Shown: positions 11,086 to 22,300 of the stretch, piece by piece
Position numbering within the stretch: the first letter of the stretch is position 1
Layout: each line of letters opens with the position of its first letter
NCBI GenBank assembly: GCA_024138025.1
Contig: JAMXBD010000064.1
Location: 248,001-312,000 of the forward strand
From: Combretum micranthum
Taxonomy: Eukaryota > Streptophyta > Magnoliopsida > Myrtales > Combretaceae
Direction of reading: 5' to 3'
DNA length: 64,000 nucleotides
The notes under the pieces: model-generated
What the model saw: only the letters and a program-made list of their open reading frames with translations
Told to the model about the DNA's origin: nothing
Databases searched by the model: none
Position numbers and translations under genes: made by a program

Positions 11086-14000
11086 CATTTGTTTCAAGAT
11101 AAATATTTTCTAGAAAATAATTATGACACTTTAAATAGAAAAAAAAAATTCATTGTAAGGGAAAATAACATCCACTAAAAAGCAAATCTAATTTTTTTTA
11201 AGGAAAATGATTTACTCTTTTCAAAACGGAAACTCATTTTTCGAATTTACTTTTGCAAGTATTCTCACTCTAGGAACACTATATTTGTTTAATTTTTATT
11301 GTAATTAACCAATAAATATTTTGAACATGAAAATAATTTGATGGAAAAAGGAAAAATGAAAAACTGTAAAAAACAAATTATAAATATCAACTGATGATTT
11401 CACAATAAATGTTGTAAAATAATATATTTTTTATACTTTTACTTTAGATAAAATTATTTAGCATAATGTACTTATATAGTAACTTGCTATTAACAAATTA
11501 TTTACATATGGCAATGAATTCGTAGCATTGGTAGGTCAAATATTAGAATTATTTATTTATTTATTTATTTCTATAACTGTAACCAAACACATGAAAACAT
11601 ATTATTTTTAGGAAAATATTTTTATATGAAGATACTATTTTAAATATAAGACATTTTTCTTAAAACAAATGGGACCTAACCCTAAATATTTTGCTTATTC
11701 ATATATTTATTTGTCAGTTGCTAGCTTTATCATTTTTAAAAAAATGACATAAAAAGTAGTTATTAGCTAAAGAGAATAATTATAAAGGATTAGATGTGAG
11801 GACATGCCTAATTGCCAATAATCCTATTGAGTTTCACATTTACTTTAAATCATAGGTGAGAAATGAAAAATAAAATAAATTTGAGGTAGGTATTTGATCT
11901 TATCCCTTCCTCATACGACTGAAGCTGTGCATTCCATCTATGTTTATTCTTCTTTTCGTTTTTTTTCTTATTTTTTTTCTTTCATTTTTTTTCTTTCCTT
12001 TTTTTTTTTTCCATTCTTTCTTTCTTTCTTTCTAAAACTCTTAATTTTCTTTCATATGCTTGGTTTTTCCCTTTCTTTTTCCTCAATTTATCTCGATTAA
12101 ACAGCATCCAAATCTTTTTTTTTTTTTTTCCTTTTGTCTAGTTAATCAGCGTTGAGTGAGTAAAAAACACCAAGTTTAAAATCGCTGCAAAAATCCGTAA
12201 AAAGGAGAAAAATTTTCCCCATTACTTTTTTTATTTTATTTTATAAAAAATTGAATCTAAATTATTCAAGATAAACCATTTCGTCCCTGATGAGTAGACA
12301 TTTATATCAAGTCAATTATCTCCCTGTTTCCCGGGAATGTCGTGGAATCAAATTAGAGGATCCTAGTGGTATATGCCAATTGAATTATCCCAGCTAGCAA
12401 CAGTTGTTGTTTGACAATGATGATATGGAATGAAGGACATTAGGCAGCTTAAGATGATCAATCCTTGTTTAATGAACAGGAATAATTTGACCCCCTGGGT
12501 CCAATTTGAGGCGAGGATATATACGGATCAATCATTGAATCAGAAAGTGCTCACATAGGCCTTTTAGGGTTAATGAAAAAAAAAATATTTTTAGATATAA
12601 ATACGATAACGCTATCAAATTATAAATAATTTCAATAATAGATAACTTAAACTCATCTCTTGAATAAGTAAAACGTAGATAGATCATTGACTTAACTATT
12701 TTGACCAACATCCTCTATTGAAGATGTACCACGTAAGAAAGTAGAACCATAGCAATCCTATTGTCCTATTTGACACATTTTTAATGAAAAGTGTTGCAAA
12801 AAATAGGTGGTTCAAGATCACCTATTTTTTTTTTTCTTTTTTTTGAAGAAACAAGCTCATATTGTATTAAATTATTTTTTTAAGAGACAAGTTCATTATC
12901 CATTGTTTTGCATGATGAAATGAATTAGGAAGGAAAGATTGCAGGTGGAAAGAAAGTGAAGAGAATGAATTATTAAAAATTTTAAATCATTCCATGTTTG
13001 GATAATGAAAGATAGCAAAATGGAAGGATTCTTAATTATTATAACAAACAATAAGATATAACTATAAGTTACTGATATATCCTTAAAAAATAATGAGCAA
13101 TTATAAAAAGAAAGATGTAATAGTAATTTGAAAAAAAAAACCCCTTTCCATCGTTATTCTATCCATTTTGAAAGGGATAAAAAAATAATGGGACTCAGGA
13201 AAAATGTTGCATCAATCTTTCCTCCTCTTGTGTTTCCCCTTCAAAACAAATTAGAGAATAAAATTTAATCTCTCTTACTTTCTTTCCCTTCTAATCATTC
13301 CTTCTCAATTCTCTCGTAGCTAACGTAGTGTAAATATTTTTTGAACTCATTTCCTTAAAAAACGAGTAAGTTAATAAATGAACTTGAAGGAAGTTCATTA
13401 TAAAAATACTAGACTCATCTTTAAAAAAATAAAAGAAAATAGGTTTATTATAATTTAAACCTGTATATTGTTGAAATTATTTTGCATTATTGTAATTTTT
13501 ATTAAAATATTATTATTTTTTTTTTTCCTTTTCCTAAGGTTTTTATCTAATCAACTTCGGACAAGCTCAAGTCCTAATCAGAACTTAATCCCATTTTAAT
13601 CTATCTTGATCCTCTGAATAAGTTTTGGTGAATATAATAATTTTTTTCCCTCTCTGCCTCTTCCTTATTTGTTTCAGCTTTAATATTGGATTTTATAATT
13701 GGAAAATGAAAATTTTGTGATACTGCAAACCGTCGATATGCTTGACTTTTTAATCTTTGGTCTTGTTATACCAATACTGTCATGCTTCATATCTCAATCG
13801 TTCACCCGTTATACTAGTAGTGGATTGGTAATCTACTTACATATGATGATTTTTTATTTTTTGTTATTATATACAAAATTTACCACTGAATTTAGAAAGA
13901 AATGTTCCTTTTTATTATGTAGGAATAATTAATTCCATACTCAGACGCCATTAGGGAAAGAAAATCCATCCCTCGGTATCATGCAGAGGAAAATTAATGA

Positions 14001-15177
14001 TTTCTAATGGTAGTCCTAAGAGCAAATGACTAAGAACGAGGTTTGTGCAACCCTTTCTTCCGAAATTAAAATAAACTGTTAAATAAATTCTATTTGCTTC
14101 AATTAAGAAATAAAAGCTCAGATAGTTAAATACTTGATTAAATTCTGCAGTTATTATGCAACTATAACTAAAAATGTTCATCCTAAACAAGAACATAAAA
14201 AAGTAAATGTTGATCTTTTACTAAATTTTGCAATGAGTTATATTCAGGTTCAAGTTGTTCCTTAGATAAAAATATCAAAACTTCTAGCTCAGCATTAAGT
14301 AGTTGAAGTTGACCCACCTAACACAATCAACAAGCAAGCTCTCGCTTCAAAAGTGGGATGAATCACAACATTCAATCTACTGAAAAGAAAATATGGCAAG
14401 GGATGAGCTACCTACTCAATAAGGATAGCTAAATACATATCTATATAATATCATACATCTGATAATAAGAGGATATTCGATTATTAGACACAAAATCTTT
14501 CAATTCTTACATGTGAAGAATTATGAAACAGATCAATAGTTATAATTAATTAGTCATTGGGTCCTAATTAGCCTAACTAAAATATATCCATTGATTTTGC
14601 CAGCTTTTTCAATCATAATCATATTATCCATTTCATTCCTCAATCAACACAGGATACCCCTTCAACTAGGTATCCTAACACCACCCCATGTCTAGCACAA
14701 CAGCATATGATATTCCTGCTACTCGAAATATCCCGACACTAGTCTTAGGTAAGCTATAAAATTCAACTTTGCTTCACTACAATAATAATTACAAATATCA
14801 ATCCTAATCCACAATTAGATAAATACATTTGGGGATCAATACTCATTTGAATCACATCTTTAAGTATATCACCGCATAACACAGACTACTAAAAATACTA
14901 TATAGTACAACAAATCCAAGGCATTCAATTAGCAATTTTATGTGACCCACACGATAATTATACATCTAAACAAACAAACAACACACACACACAACTAACT
15001 TATCTTAACGCCAAAATATAGTATAGCTAGCTAAAGATCCCACTTGATACTCTATTCTATCTCCATTGTCTAAAATAATTTATAATTCATAAAATCAATA
15101 TCTCTAAAGATACTATAAAAATGTAAATAAATTTATTTCCATTTATAACTTAATTAAAATATGAAATTTCAATATTG
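11086..15177. other. Intergenic AT-rich DNA, nothing recognised
   Basis: Both strands were read without finding a recognisable gene, RNA gene or complete transposon. Open stretches such as 11894-12100 are translations of T-rich and TTTC-rich simple sequence. A (TTTA)n run lies near 11549-11570 and a (TTTC)n run near 12015-12033. Around 12900-13330 there are loosely matching inverted segments, too weak to call an element. Confidence 0.5.
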
Positions 15178-15418
15178 TGTTTCTACGCAACCTCTAACAC
15201 AAGCTATGTAGATTGCTGGTATTGAACTTCAAAGAAGGTCAGAAAGTTCTATACGACCTTTTATACAAGCTGTGGAGGGTTTGTGCAGAATGCGAGAAAA
15301 GATCAGAAAGTTCTACACATGTAGAGTACTTGTGTAGAGCGCCAATAAAGGTTAAAATTTCTACATAATCTTGTACACAAGTTGTGTAAGATGTTTGTGT
15401 AGAACTTCCAAGAAAAAT
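15178..15418. repeat. Degenerate tandem repeat, about four units of ~50-63 bp
   Basis: Four successive units share the pattern (C)AGAAAGTTCTAC...ACAAG(C/T)TGTG...TTGTGTAGAA. They begin near 15178, 15236, 15299 and 15351. Each unit carries a small internal inverted motif, GTTCTACAC with GTGTAGAAC, so single units can form short hairpins. Unit length varies and identity is low, which indicates an old array. No protein is suggested. Confidence 0.55.
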
Positions 15419-17354
15419 CTTTACCTCTGATTTTAGCACTTCTTTCAACACAATTTTTTTTATTTGCAATCCATTTGAAGCATATGAAACTAGACATCCA
15501 AGCTTACAAGTGATATATAATTTGTGTATTAAGTAATCAATTTTAAATGTAAAAAATCTTGTTTTATTCCATCCTACAAATTTGTTCTAGCAATTTGAAC
15601 CATAATTTTATTTAGAAAAAAAAAAAAAATCTCCTATGCTCGCCATCTAGAAAAAAGTTCACCATTTTCAACAAGTATATCATAAAATCACTATAATTTG
15701 GAATCTATTGTATGTCAATACGAGGACCAAAAACCTAAAATCATAGATATGTAAATTAACGTCATGGGTTAAAAAATAGTACCTTTTTTTTTTTAGAATA
15801 ATAGCATAGATGAGACAAAAATTTGGCAAAGTTAAAGAGATGGAGAATTGAAAGTTCTTTCTTTTAATGCGGCTATGGTTTTCTTTTCCAAAGAAAACAA
15901 GAGGTTTTTTTTTTTTTTTAATTATTGACTAGGGTTTTCCTCTGAAGAGAATGAGGGGTTCTTTCTTTTCCATTTTTTTTAATGAAAATAGTGAGACCTT
16001 GAGGTATAATATTTATAGTTATAATATTCTGTGTCTTTAAAAGGAAAAAAAAAATTAAATCCCCTTTTTCATTATTTTTTCTTATGGGTGTACAAGAAGA
16101 ATATCTTCATGTGCTACTTAATCACAAAAAGAGAGGGGAAAAACAAAAGAAAAAAAAAAAAGTTACTTGTAAAGTTCAAACTTCATCTCATCAAATAAAT
16201 TTTCTTTTTTTTAAATTAAATTGCAGAATGTCACTTTTATAAATATGATTTAGCATTTAGCACACTATTCTATTAAAACTGGAGAGTTGGGAAAGATATA
16301 ATAACCAAAGAAGATAGTAATTCGAAAACGAAGAAATATTCTGTAACACTATGTATGTTATACCTTATAATATCTTACTTGATCAAGTATATTTAAGGAG
16401 ACCTATATTCACCATAGAACATATCTTTTAAGGTATAAGAGTATGGATTTTAAGATACTTTTGTATCCACTTTGTTAAAATTATTAACTAATGATAATAA
16501 AATGTAAAATAGTATTGCATCTGCACCTTTGAAATTAAAAAAAAAGGGAAAAGATATATTATGTGGGTGCTTCTATGGTTTCATTGAGGGATCGTCCAAT
16601 TAACCATCTAACCATTAAAATAAATATAATAATTGTAATATTAATTATTTTAGTGATTCGATCATAGTTGAATATGGTGTGAGGCGTTGAATAGTAACGA
16701 GACCGATCCCATCAATGATGAAAATAAAGTATACTTCTCACTTTATGTTTTTCATATATCTCTTATCTTATCCATATGATTCTATTTTATACCTCTCTTA
16801 ATTCATTTGTAAACATCCAGAGGGTGACAAACAAGGTAATTTCAAATAAGATACATTTTAAATAAACCATATGTTATGGAAACTATTATTTTAGGTGGTT
16901 TTCTCCTAGTTTAGACTCAATAGATCATCTATCTTCCATGATGTGGATTGGTTTCACAAGTAGTGTATACAAGTTAAGAGATATCAAGAGGTGAGGATAT
17001 TTTGAATAAAAATTTTTCTTATGAAAATTCTTGTTGTTAAAGAATGAAATAGATGTGTAATATGATTTTCATTCATTAATTTTTTATTTAAGTGAAAGTA
17101 TTTCAAGTTCAACTAAAAATGTAATAACTTTTCGTAAGTCATAAGACTATAATAAATTATTATTATAGTAAATTGAAGGAGTAGTAACTACTGATGAATA
17201 AAATCAAAATCACAACTGTGTAAGCTTTAATTATTCTTTTTTCTTTTTTATAATATAAAGTTTTAAAAACATTTATTAATTTTATTTAAATTGTACATTT
17301 CGGTTACGATTTTCTTATTAATGGTACGTAAGGGAAACTAACTTTTGGTCATTG

Positions 17355-17385
<31 letters not shown>

Positions 17386-17392
17386 CGGGCCA
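17355..17392. repeat. (CT)n microsatellite
   Basis: An uninterrupted run of about 19 CT units lies in AT-rich intergenic DNA, about 2 kb upstream of the RAD16-type gene. It is probably variable in length between individuals. No function is indicated. Confidence 0.95.
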
Positions 17393-17764
17393 TCTTTAGT
17401 CTTAATGTCATCATCTTTTTATTGGGAAAAAAAAGTAACCGTCTTTCCAATAATTAAATCATGAAACAAAATATACAATAATTTTGAGTTTATACCTACC
17501 TTCTCATAACTTATAGTTTTCATTCATTTTTTTAAACTTGATATCTTTTAATTATTAATAATTTTGCTTATAAAAATTAAAATTCTTTTTATAGTATCTT
17601 TATAGGACAAGTTTTTTAGGTTGTCTGGATGTCCGTGTAGCTCACAGCTTTGCTTGAGTGCTTTTCTTTTAAGATAGATGGCCATAAATAAAAAAACTTT
17701 TGTTAAAAAGAGTTAGATATTATATTATGCTTGACGGCAGTGAAGCAGAGGGAGGAGGCTGAGG

Positions 17765-17875
17765 ATGATTGAAGGGAGTGGGGACGGCAATGGTGATGAA
17801 GAAGGAGAGCTGTACAGTTCTCCTGAATTACGTCTTGATGGTTTTGTGTACATGAAGGAGGAGAAGAACTTGTGA
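17765..17875 (+). other. Small open reading frame of 36 codons, unassigned
   Basis: The ATG at 17765 opens a 36-codon frame ending at TGA 17873-17875. Its first half is rich in Gly, Asp and Glu, followed by a Ser-Pro-Glu-Leu stretch. Base composition is clearly GC-richer than the surroundings (about 17735-17960). It may be a broken exon of a lost gene or a chance frame. I recognise no family, and no promoter or splice evidence supports expression. Confidence 0.2.
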
Positions 17876-19153
17876 CCAATCTGAACCCTTGAAGCTTTCA
17901 TCCAAACACGAATGCGATCTGTGGCTTGAGCTAACTTAGAAGTCTCGGTGAGGTTGAAATCAAAACATCTTCATTTCACATGATGAATCTTATTGTAGCT
18001 ATTCATGTTTTAGAATAATTTAATTTCTGCATTGGATTTTCGAATGGAGGAGTGGCTCGTAATTCATGTTTATGTTGGATCTTGCTATGTTTTTCTACTT
18101 TAGAAAAAGAGCATGAAGCTAAGAAGCTAATCCTATATGGAGGAAGGCATTTGGACTTCCGATGCAATTTGGGTACTAAGGCTAAGAAGCTAATCCCATA
18201 TTCAAGTTATTTAGTAGCTTTATGAAATTGATCGCACATCGAAAACTCTTTAAGAAATGGACTTGTATATAAGATAAAATTTGAGCAAGCTATAATTGAA
18301 GAAGAAAAGAGTATTGAGGAACTATAGACCAGCATTAGGGTGGGCTTGGGCTTGGGCTTGGGTTTGAGTTTAAAATTCTTTTAAAAAATAAAAATAATAT
18401 CAATTATAATAAAATAAAATAAATTATAATGAAAATATAAATAAAAATTAATAAATTGCTACGTCAAAAAAATATAAATAAAAATGATAAGATGCAACAT
18501 CTGATATCACGTGTCATGGTATGATGGTCTGTATATCTAGTAATGGAGTTAACATTAAGTATAAAAAATAGTCTCGAAAAATTCAATTAGGTACTGAAAT
18601 TAAATTTTTGAAAGTTTAGGTACCAACTTTGGTTTTTCACAAAAGTTCAATGACAACCAAATAATTATATAAAACTATGAAATATAATAGAATATTTTTA
18701 TACAATTGAACTATAGTATTCACAAAAATTTAATAATTTTTAAAAGTGTTAAAAAGATTAATTTAAAAACGAAAAAATAACAGGGAATAAGAGGTGTTGG
18801 CAAAAAAAAAAAAAAAAAAAAAAAGAAGTGGGGGGGGGGCGTGGTGGGGAACAAGAGATAGTTTAAATGAAAAAGGGATAATAACTAAAAGAGAAAAACA
18901 TACTTTTAATAGTATATATTATAATAAAATTGTATTGAGAAAATTAACATATAAATTTACTTAAAACCATTCAATATTCATATAAAGCTTTAATATATAA
19001 TAATATATATAATGATTTTTATGAAATAAGATGATAACATTTACCCTATATGTAATGATTTTTTGTCAAGTAAAATTCATTATTTTACAAATAATAAAAG
19101 CCTTATAAAAATGAAACTTGCAATTAAACAATTACCGACGTGGAGAGAGGCAA

Positions 19154-19161
19154 TTTCCCGC
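19154..19161 (+). promoter_or_regulatory. E2F-type binding site upstream of RAD16
   Basis: TTTCCCGC matches the plant E2F consensus TTTSSCGC exactly, about 170 bases before the start codon of the RAD16-type gene. E2F sites are common in promoters of plant DNA replication and repair genes, so S-phase-linked expression is a reasonable inference. A single 8-mer can occur by chance, but it lies in a locally GC-richer promoter-like stretch. Confidence 0.5.
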
Positions 19162-19333
19162 CATCCAACGCCTCGCGGTAGCTCACTGTCGTACAGGACA
19201 CGCTCGTTCACACTTCTCACACTCACACTTATCACATTCATTTAAAACCCCTTTTCACATTCCCCAAAACCCTTTCAATTTTCCTACACTAACCCTAACA
19301 CGTCCCCATCCATCCTCTCCATTTCAATCGCAA
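19162..19333 (+). promoter_or_regulatory. Core promoter / 5' untranslated region of RAD16
   Basis: This GC- and pyrimidine-rich stretch contains CACTTCTCACACTCACAC-type pyrimidine patches, typical of plant core promoters and 5' leaders. No strong TATA box is seen, which fits a housekeeping gene. The transcription start cannot be fixed from sequence. The translation start at 19334 sits in a CAAATGAA context. Confidence 0.4.
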
Positions 19334-22300
19334 ATGAAACTCCGATCGCGAAAGATCGCCTCAAAGCCCTCATCTCACGGTAATCCTCACACCTATTCGC
19401 TCGTTTTTTGGTTGTTTAAAGTAAGATGAATGTGATTTTCATTTTATGTTTCCTGAGTACGTTGTGAAATTTTGTTGTTGTCTTTGTTAAAATTTTGATT
19501 CGAAGTGTTCGGTTCTAGTCTCTCTGTGTTGTAGTTTGATATGTTTTTGTAGTGGCAGGCAATGGGCGGGATCACGGTGATGGCGATTTGGATGACGATG
19601 AGTATTTGCCGATGTCGGGCTCGGAAGCAAGCTTTAGCAGCAGTGAGGGTACTGTTCCGGTCTCAATTTCGGTTGCTTTTTTGATTTTTAGACGATTTAA
19701 AGTACGTGTTGATGTGCTTTGCGTATTTTTTTTCTTCTGTAATTGTTAGTTTTAATTTAACAAAAGCTGTTATCTTTACAATACCTGTGGCTGTGGTTAT
19801 TAATATGGCAGGTTAACTATGTAATTCTAAAAGTTTATAATTTTACAAATTTTTCCTGATTAAAACATATGAAAAATTGGTTTGAGTGGATTTTTTTTTT
19901 CTTTTTTCTTCCGGTAGAATGTGTGTTTAGGTGTATAATCTTTTAAGTTTATGATTTAGGTAGAATCGTGGGTTTGATAGTTTTGTTTGTAGCATTTGTG
20001 GTTCGAGCTATCATGTGAAAAGCATGTGCTAAAATGATGAAAATATTTCATTTTTACATGAAAGGAAATTTAGAATCTGTTGAACTGTGTAACAAGATTG
20101 ATTCTGATATAGAATTGTGCATGGGAGAATATTCTCAAAAGAACATGCTTTCATTTGAGCAAAATACCCACATTCAAGAGAGTTAGTGAGCATGGATTGA
20201 TATAGTGGATTACATTCTGTGCAATATTTTTCTGTGATATTGAATTTATTTCAGATGAAGATGGAGAGCATGGAGTGAATAAGCGCAGAAGAAAGGAGGC
20301 ATGGCTAAGCTCAGATCAAGAGGCACAACAGCAGAGCAATGGTGGAGAGGGTAACAAGTTCCCTGAAATACCCCAACAGCTAATGGTTGATAGTGATAGA
20401 AAAGTTGAGACAGTCCGTTGCAAGAAGAAGAACAAAAAAAAGAAAGGGAGACGAAATGAGGATGCGTCACCACTCTTGTGGGAGATATGGGAAGAAGAAC
20501 ATGAGAGTTGGATCGAGGAAAACTTGAACCTAGATCTTGATATGGAGAATCAGAATGAGGTGTTGGCTGAGACTGCTGAGCCATCCTCTGATTTGATCAT
20601 ACCCTTGCTAAGGTATCAAAAGGAGTGGCTAGCTTGGGCTTTGAAGCAGGAGGAGTCTGTGGTTAAAGGAGGAATTCTTGCAGATGAGATGGGAATGGGG
20701 AAGACTCTTCAGTCAATTGCACTTGTGCTTGCCAAAAGGGAATTTTACAGGAACATAGGACCTGCTAGAGACCAACTTCCTGATGAAGCTGGTACGTCTT
20801 CCAGCTTGGCTGAAGTCAAAGGAACTCTTGTTATATGTCCCGTGGTTGCTGTAACTCAGTGGGTTGGTGAGATAGAGAGATTTACAAGCAGAGGAAGCAC
20901 GAAGGTGCTGGTCTATCATGGAACTAACCGAGAAAGGACTCTAGACCAGTTTAAAAATTATGATTTTGTGATAACAACATATTCTCTTGTTGAGGCTGAA
21001 TATCGGAAGCATATAATGCCACCGAAAAAGAGATGCCCATATTGTCAAAAGCCATTTAAGTCAGAAAGGCTGTTAGTTCACCTTAAGTATTTCTGTGGGC
21101 CTGATGCTCGTCGAACACTTAAGCAGTCCAAGCAAGAGAAGAAAAAAGCAAAACATTCCACAAGAATGTCAACAACTGATAAATTTTGTGATATAGAGGA
21201 TGTACAAAGTCCCAACAGAGGGACATCACTTCTGCACTCTGTGAAGTGGGAGCGCATTATTCTAGATGAGGTGGGTCTTTTGGAGGTTTTGCTGCACATT
21301 GAATCTTTAAGCCTATTTTCTTTGTAGTTATTTATTTGAGTTTTAGTTGAAAAAATAATTTAACACTGCAAAAATTGAGAGACAATGGTATGAAAGTCTT
21401 GCATATCGCATATGCTTCTTGTAGATTTTTTCTTGAGTTAATTTGTTAGAAGCTATATACTTTAGTTGTCATTACAAAGGGTAGTTTGTATATTGTAAGG
21501 GTGGAATAGTCTTTTGGGTTATGCGGCATTGATACTTTTATATGTATCATTTTTACGCAGTTAATGAAGATTGTAGCATAAGCTCAGTATTGTGAAATAC
21601 ATAATACTCCTGGGTGTGTGAGTGTATTTAATAATATTGAGCTTAATTAAATCTTCATTAACTGTATGGAGAACACACACAACCACAAGTAAGCATACCC
21701 TAGGACATTTAGAACCCTTGCAATATATATATAACACTAATAGTCCCTTATATGGTAATATTGGCTCTTATTATTATTGTGCTGCTGGTCTCATAATGAC
21801 TTTATCATATGTTCTTTTTTTGTATGCAATTTTTCATTTATAGGCTCATTTTGTAAAAGATAGACGCTCTAATACAGCAAAGGCAGTTCTTGCTTTAGAG
21901 TCTTCTTACAGATGGGCCTTAAGTGGAACTCCTCTTCAAAACCGTGTTGGGGAGCTCTATTCTCTTGTAAGTTTATCTTGTTTTAGAAATGGACTTGAGT
22001 TAATACATTAAATTTATTTGCAACTTTCATGAAATGTTCTAATCTAAAAATTTATCTTTCAGGTGCGCCTTCTTCGAATAGTGCCCTACTCATATTATTT
22101 CTGCAGGGATTGTGACTGCAGAGTTCTTGACTATAGGTAAAATAGTTGATTATCCATATTATTATCTTTGGCTGATGTAGTTGTAATGTTTTGATCATGT
22201 GTTTTATGGATCGCTGAATACAAATCAACACAAAACAAACTATTTGGTGACTATTTGCAAATATACCTTGATATTCTTGTTATTAACTAAAATTAAATAT

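Larger units (their letters stand above)
15419..19140. other. Intergenic AT-rich DNA upstream of the repair gene
   Basis: No gene was recognised. The stretch contains several poly-T and poly-A runs, a 23-base A run at 18802-18824 followed by a G10 run at 18830-18839, and a short GGGCTT hexamer repeat near 18341-18360. A segment at 16590-16685 resembles 540-640. Near 18550-18660 there is a partial copy of the foldback repeat family, marked by its AATTAGGTAC and AGTTTAGGTACC blocks. Confidence 0.5.

Noticed and set aside
11894..12100. Open frame with many Phe and Ser codons, membrane-protein-like
   Set aside because: It is a translation of T-rich and TTTC-repeat simple sequence with no coding composition or conserved motif.
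12900..13330. Loose inverted similarity suggesting another foldback element
   Set aside because: The matching blocks are short and AT-rich, with no defined ends.
18341..18365. GGGCTT hexamers resembling telomere repeats
   Set aside because: Only about four imperfect units and the wrong motif (plant telomeres are TTTAGGG).
20246..20584. 112-codon open frame on the minus strand
   Set aside because: It is antisense to RAD16 exon 3, whose plus-strand frame is clearly the real one.
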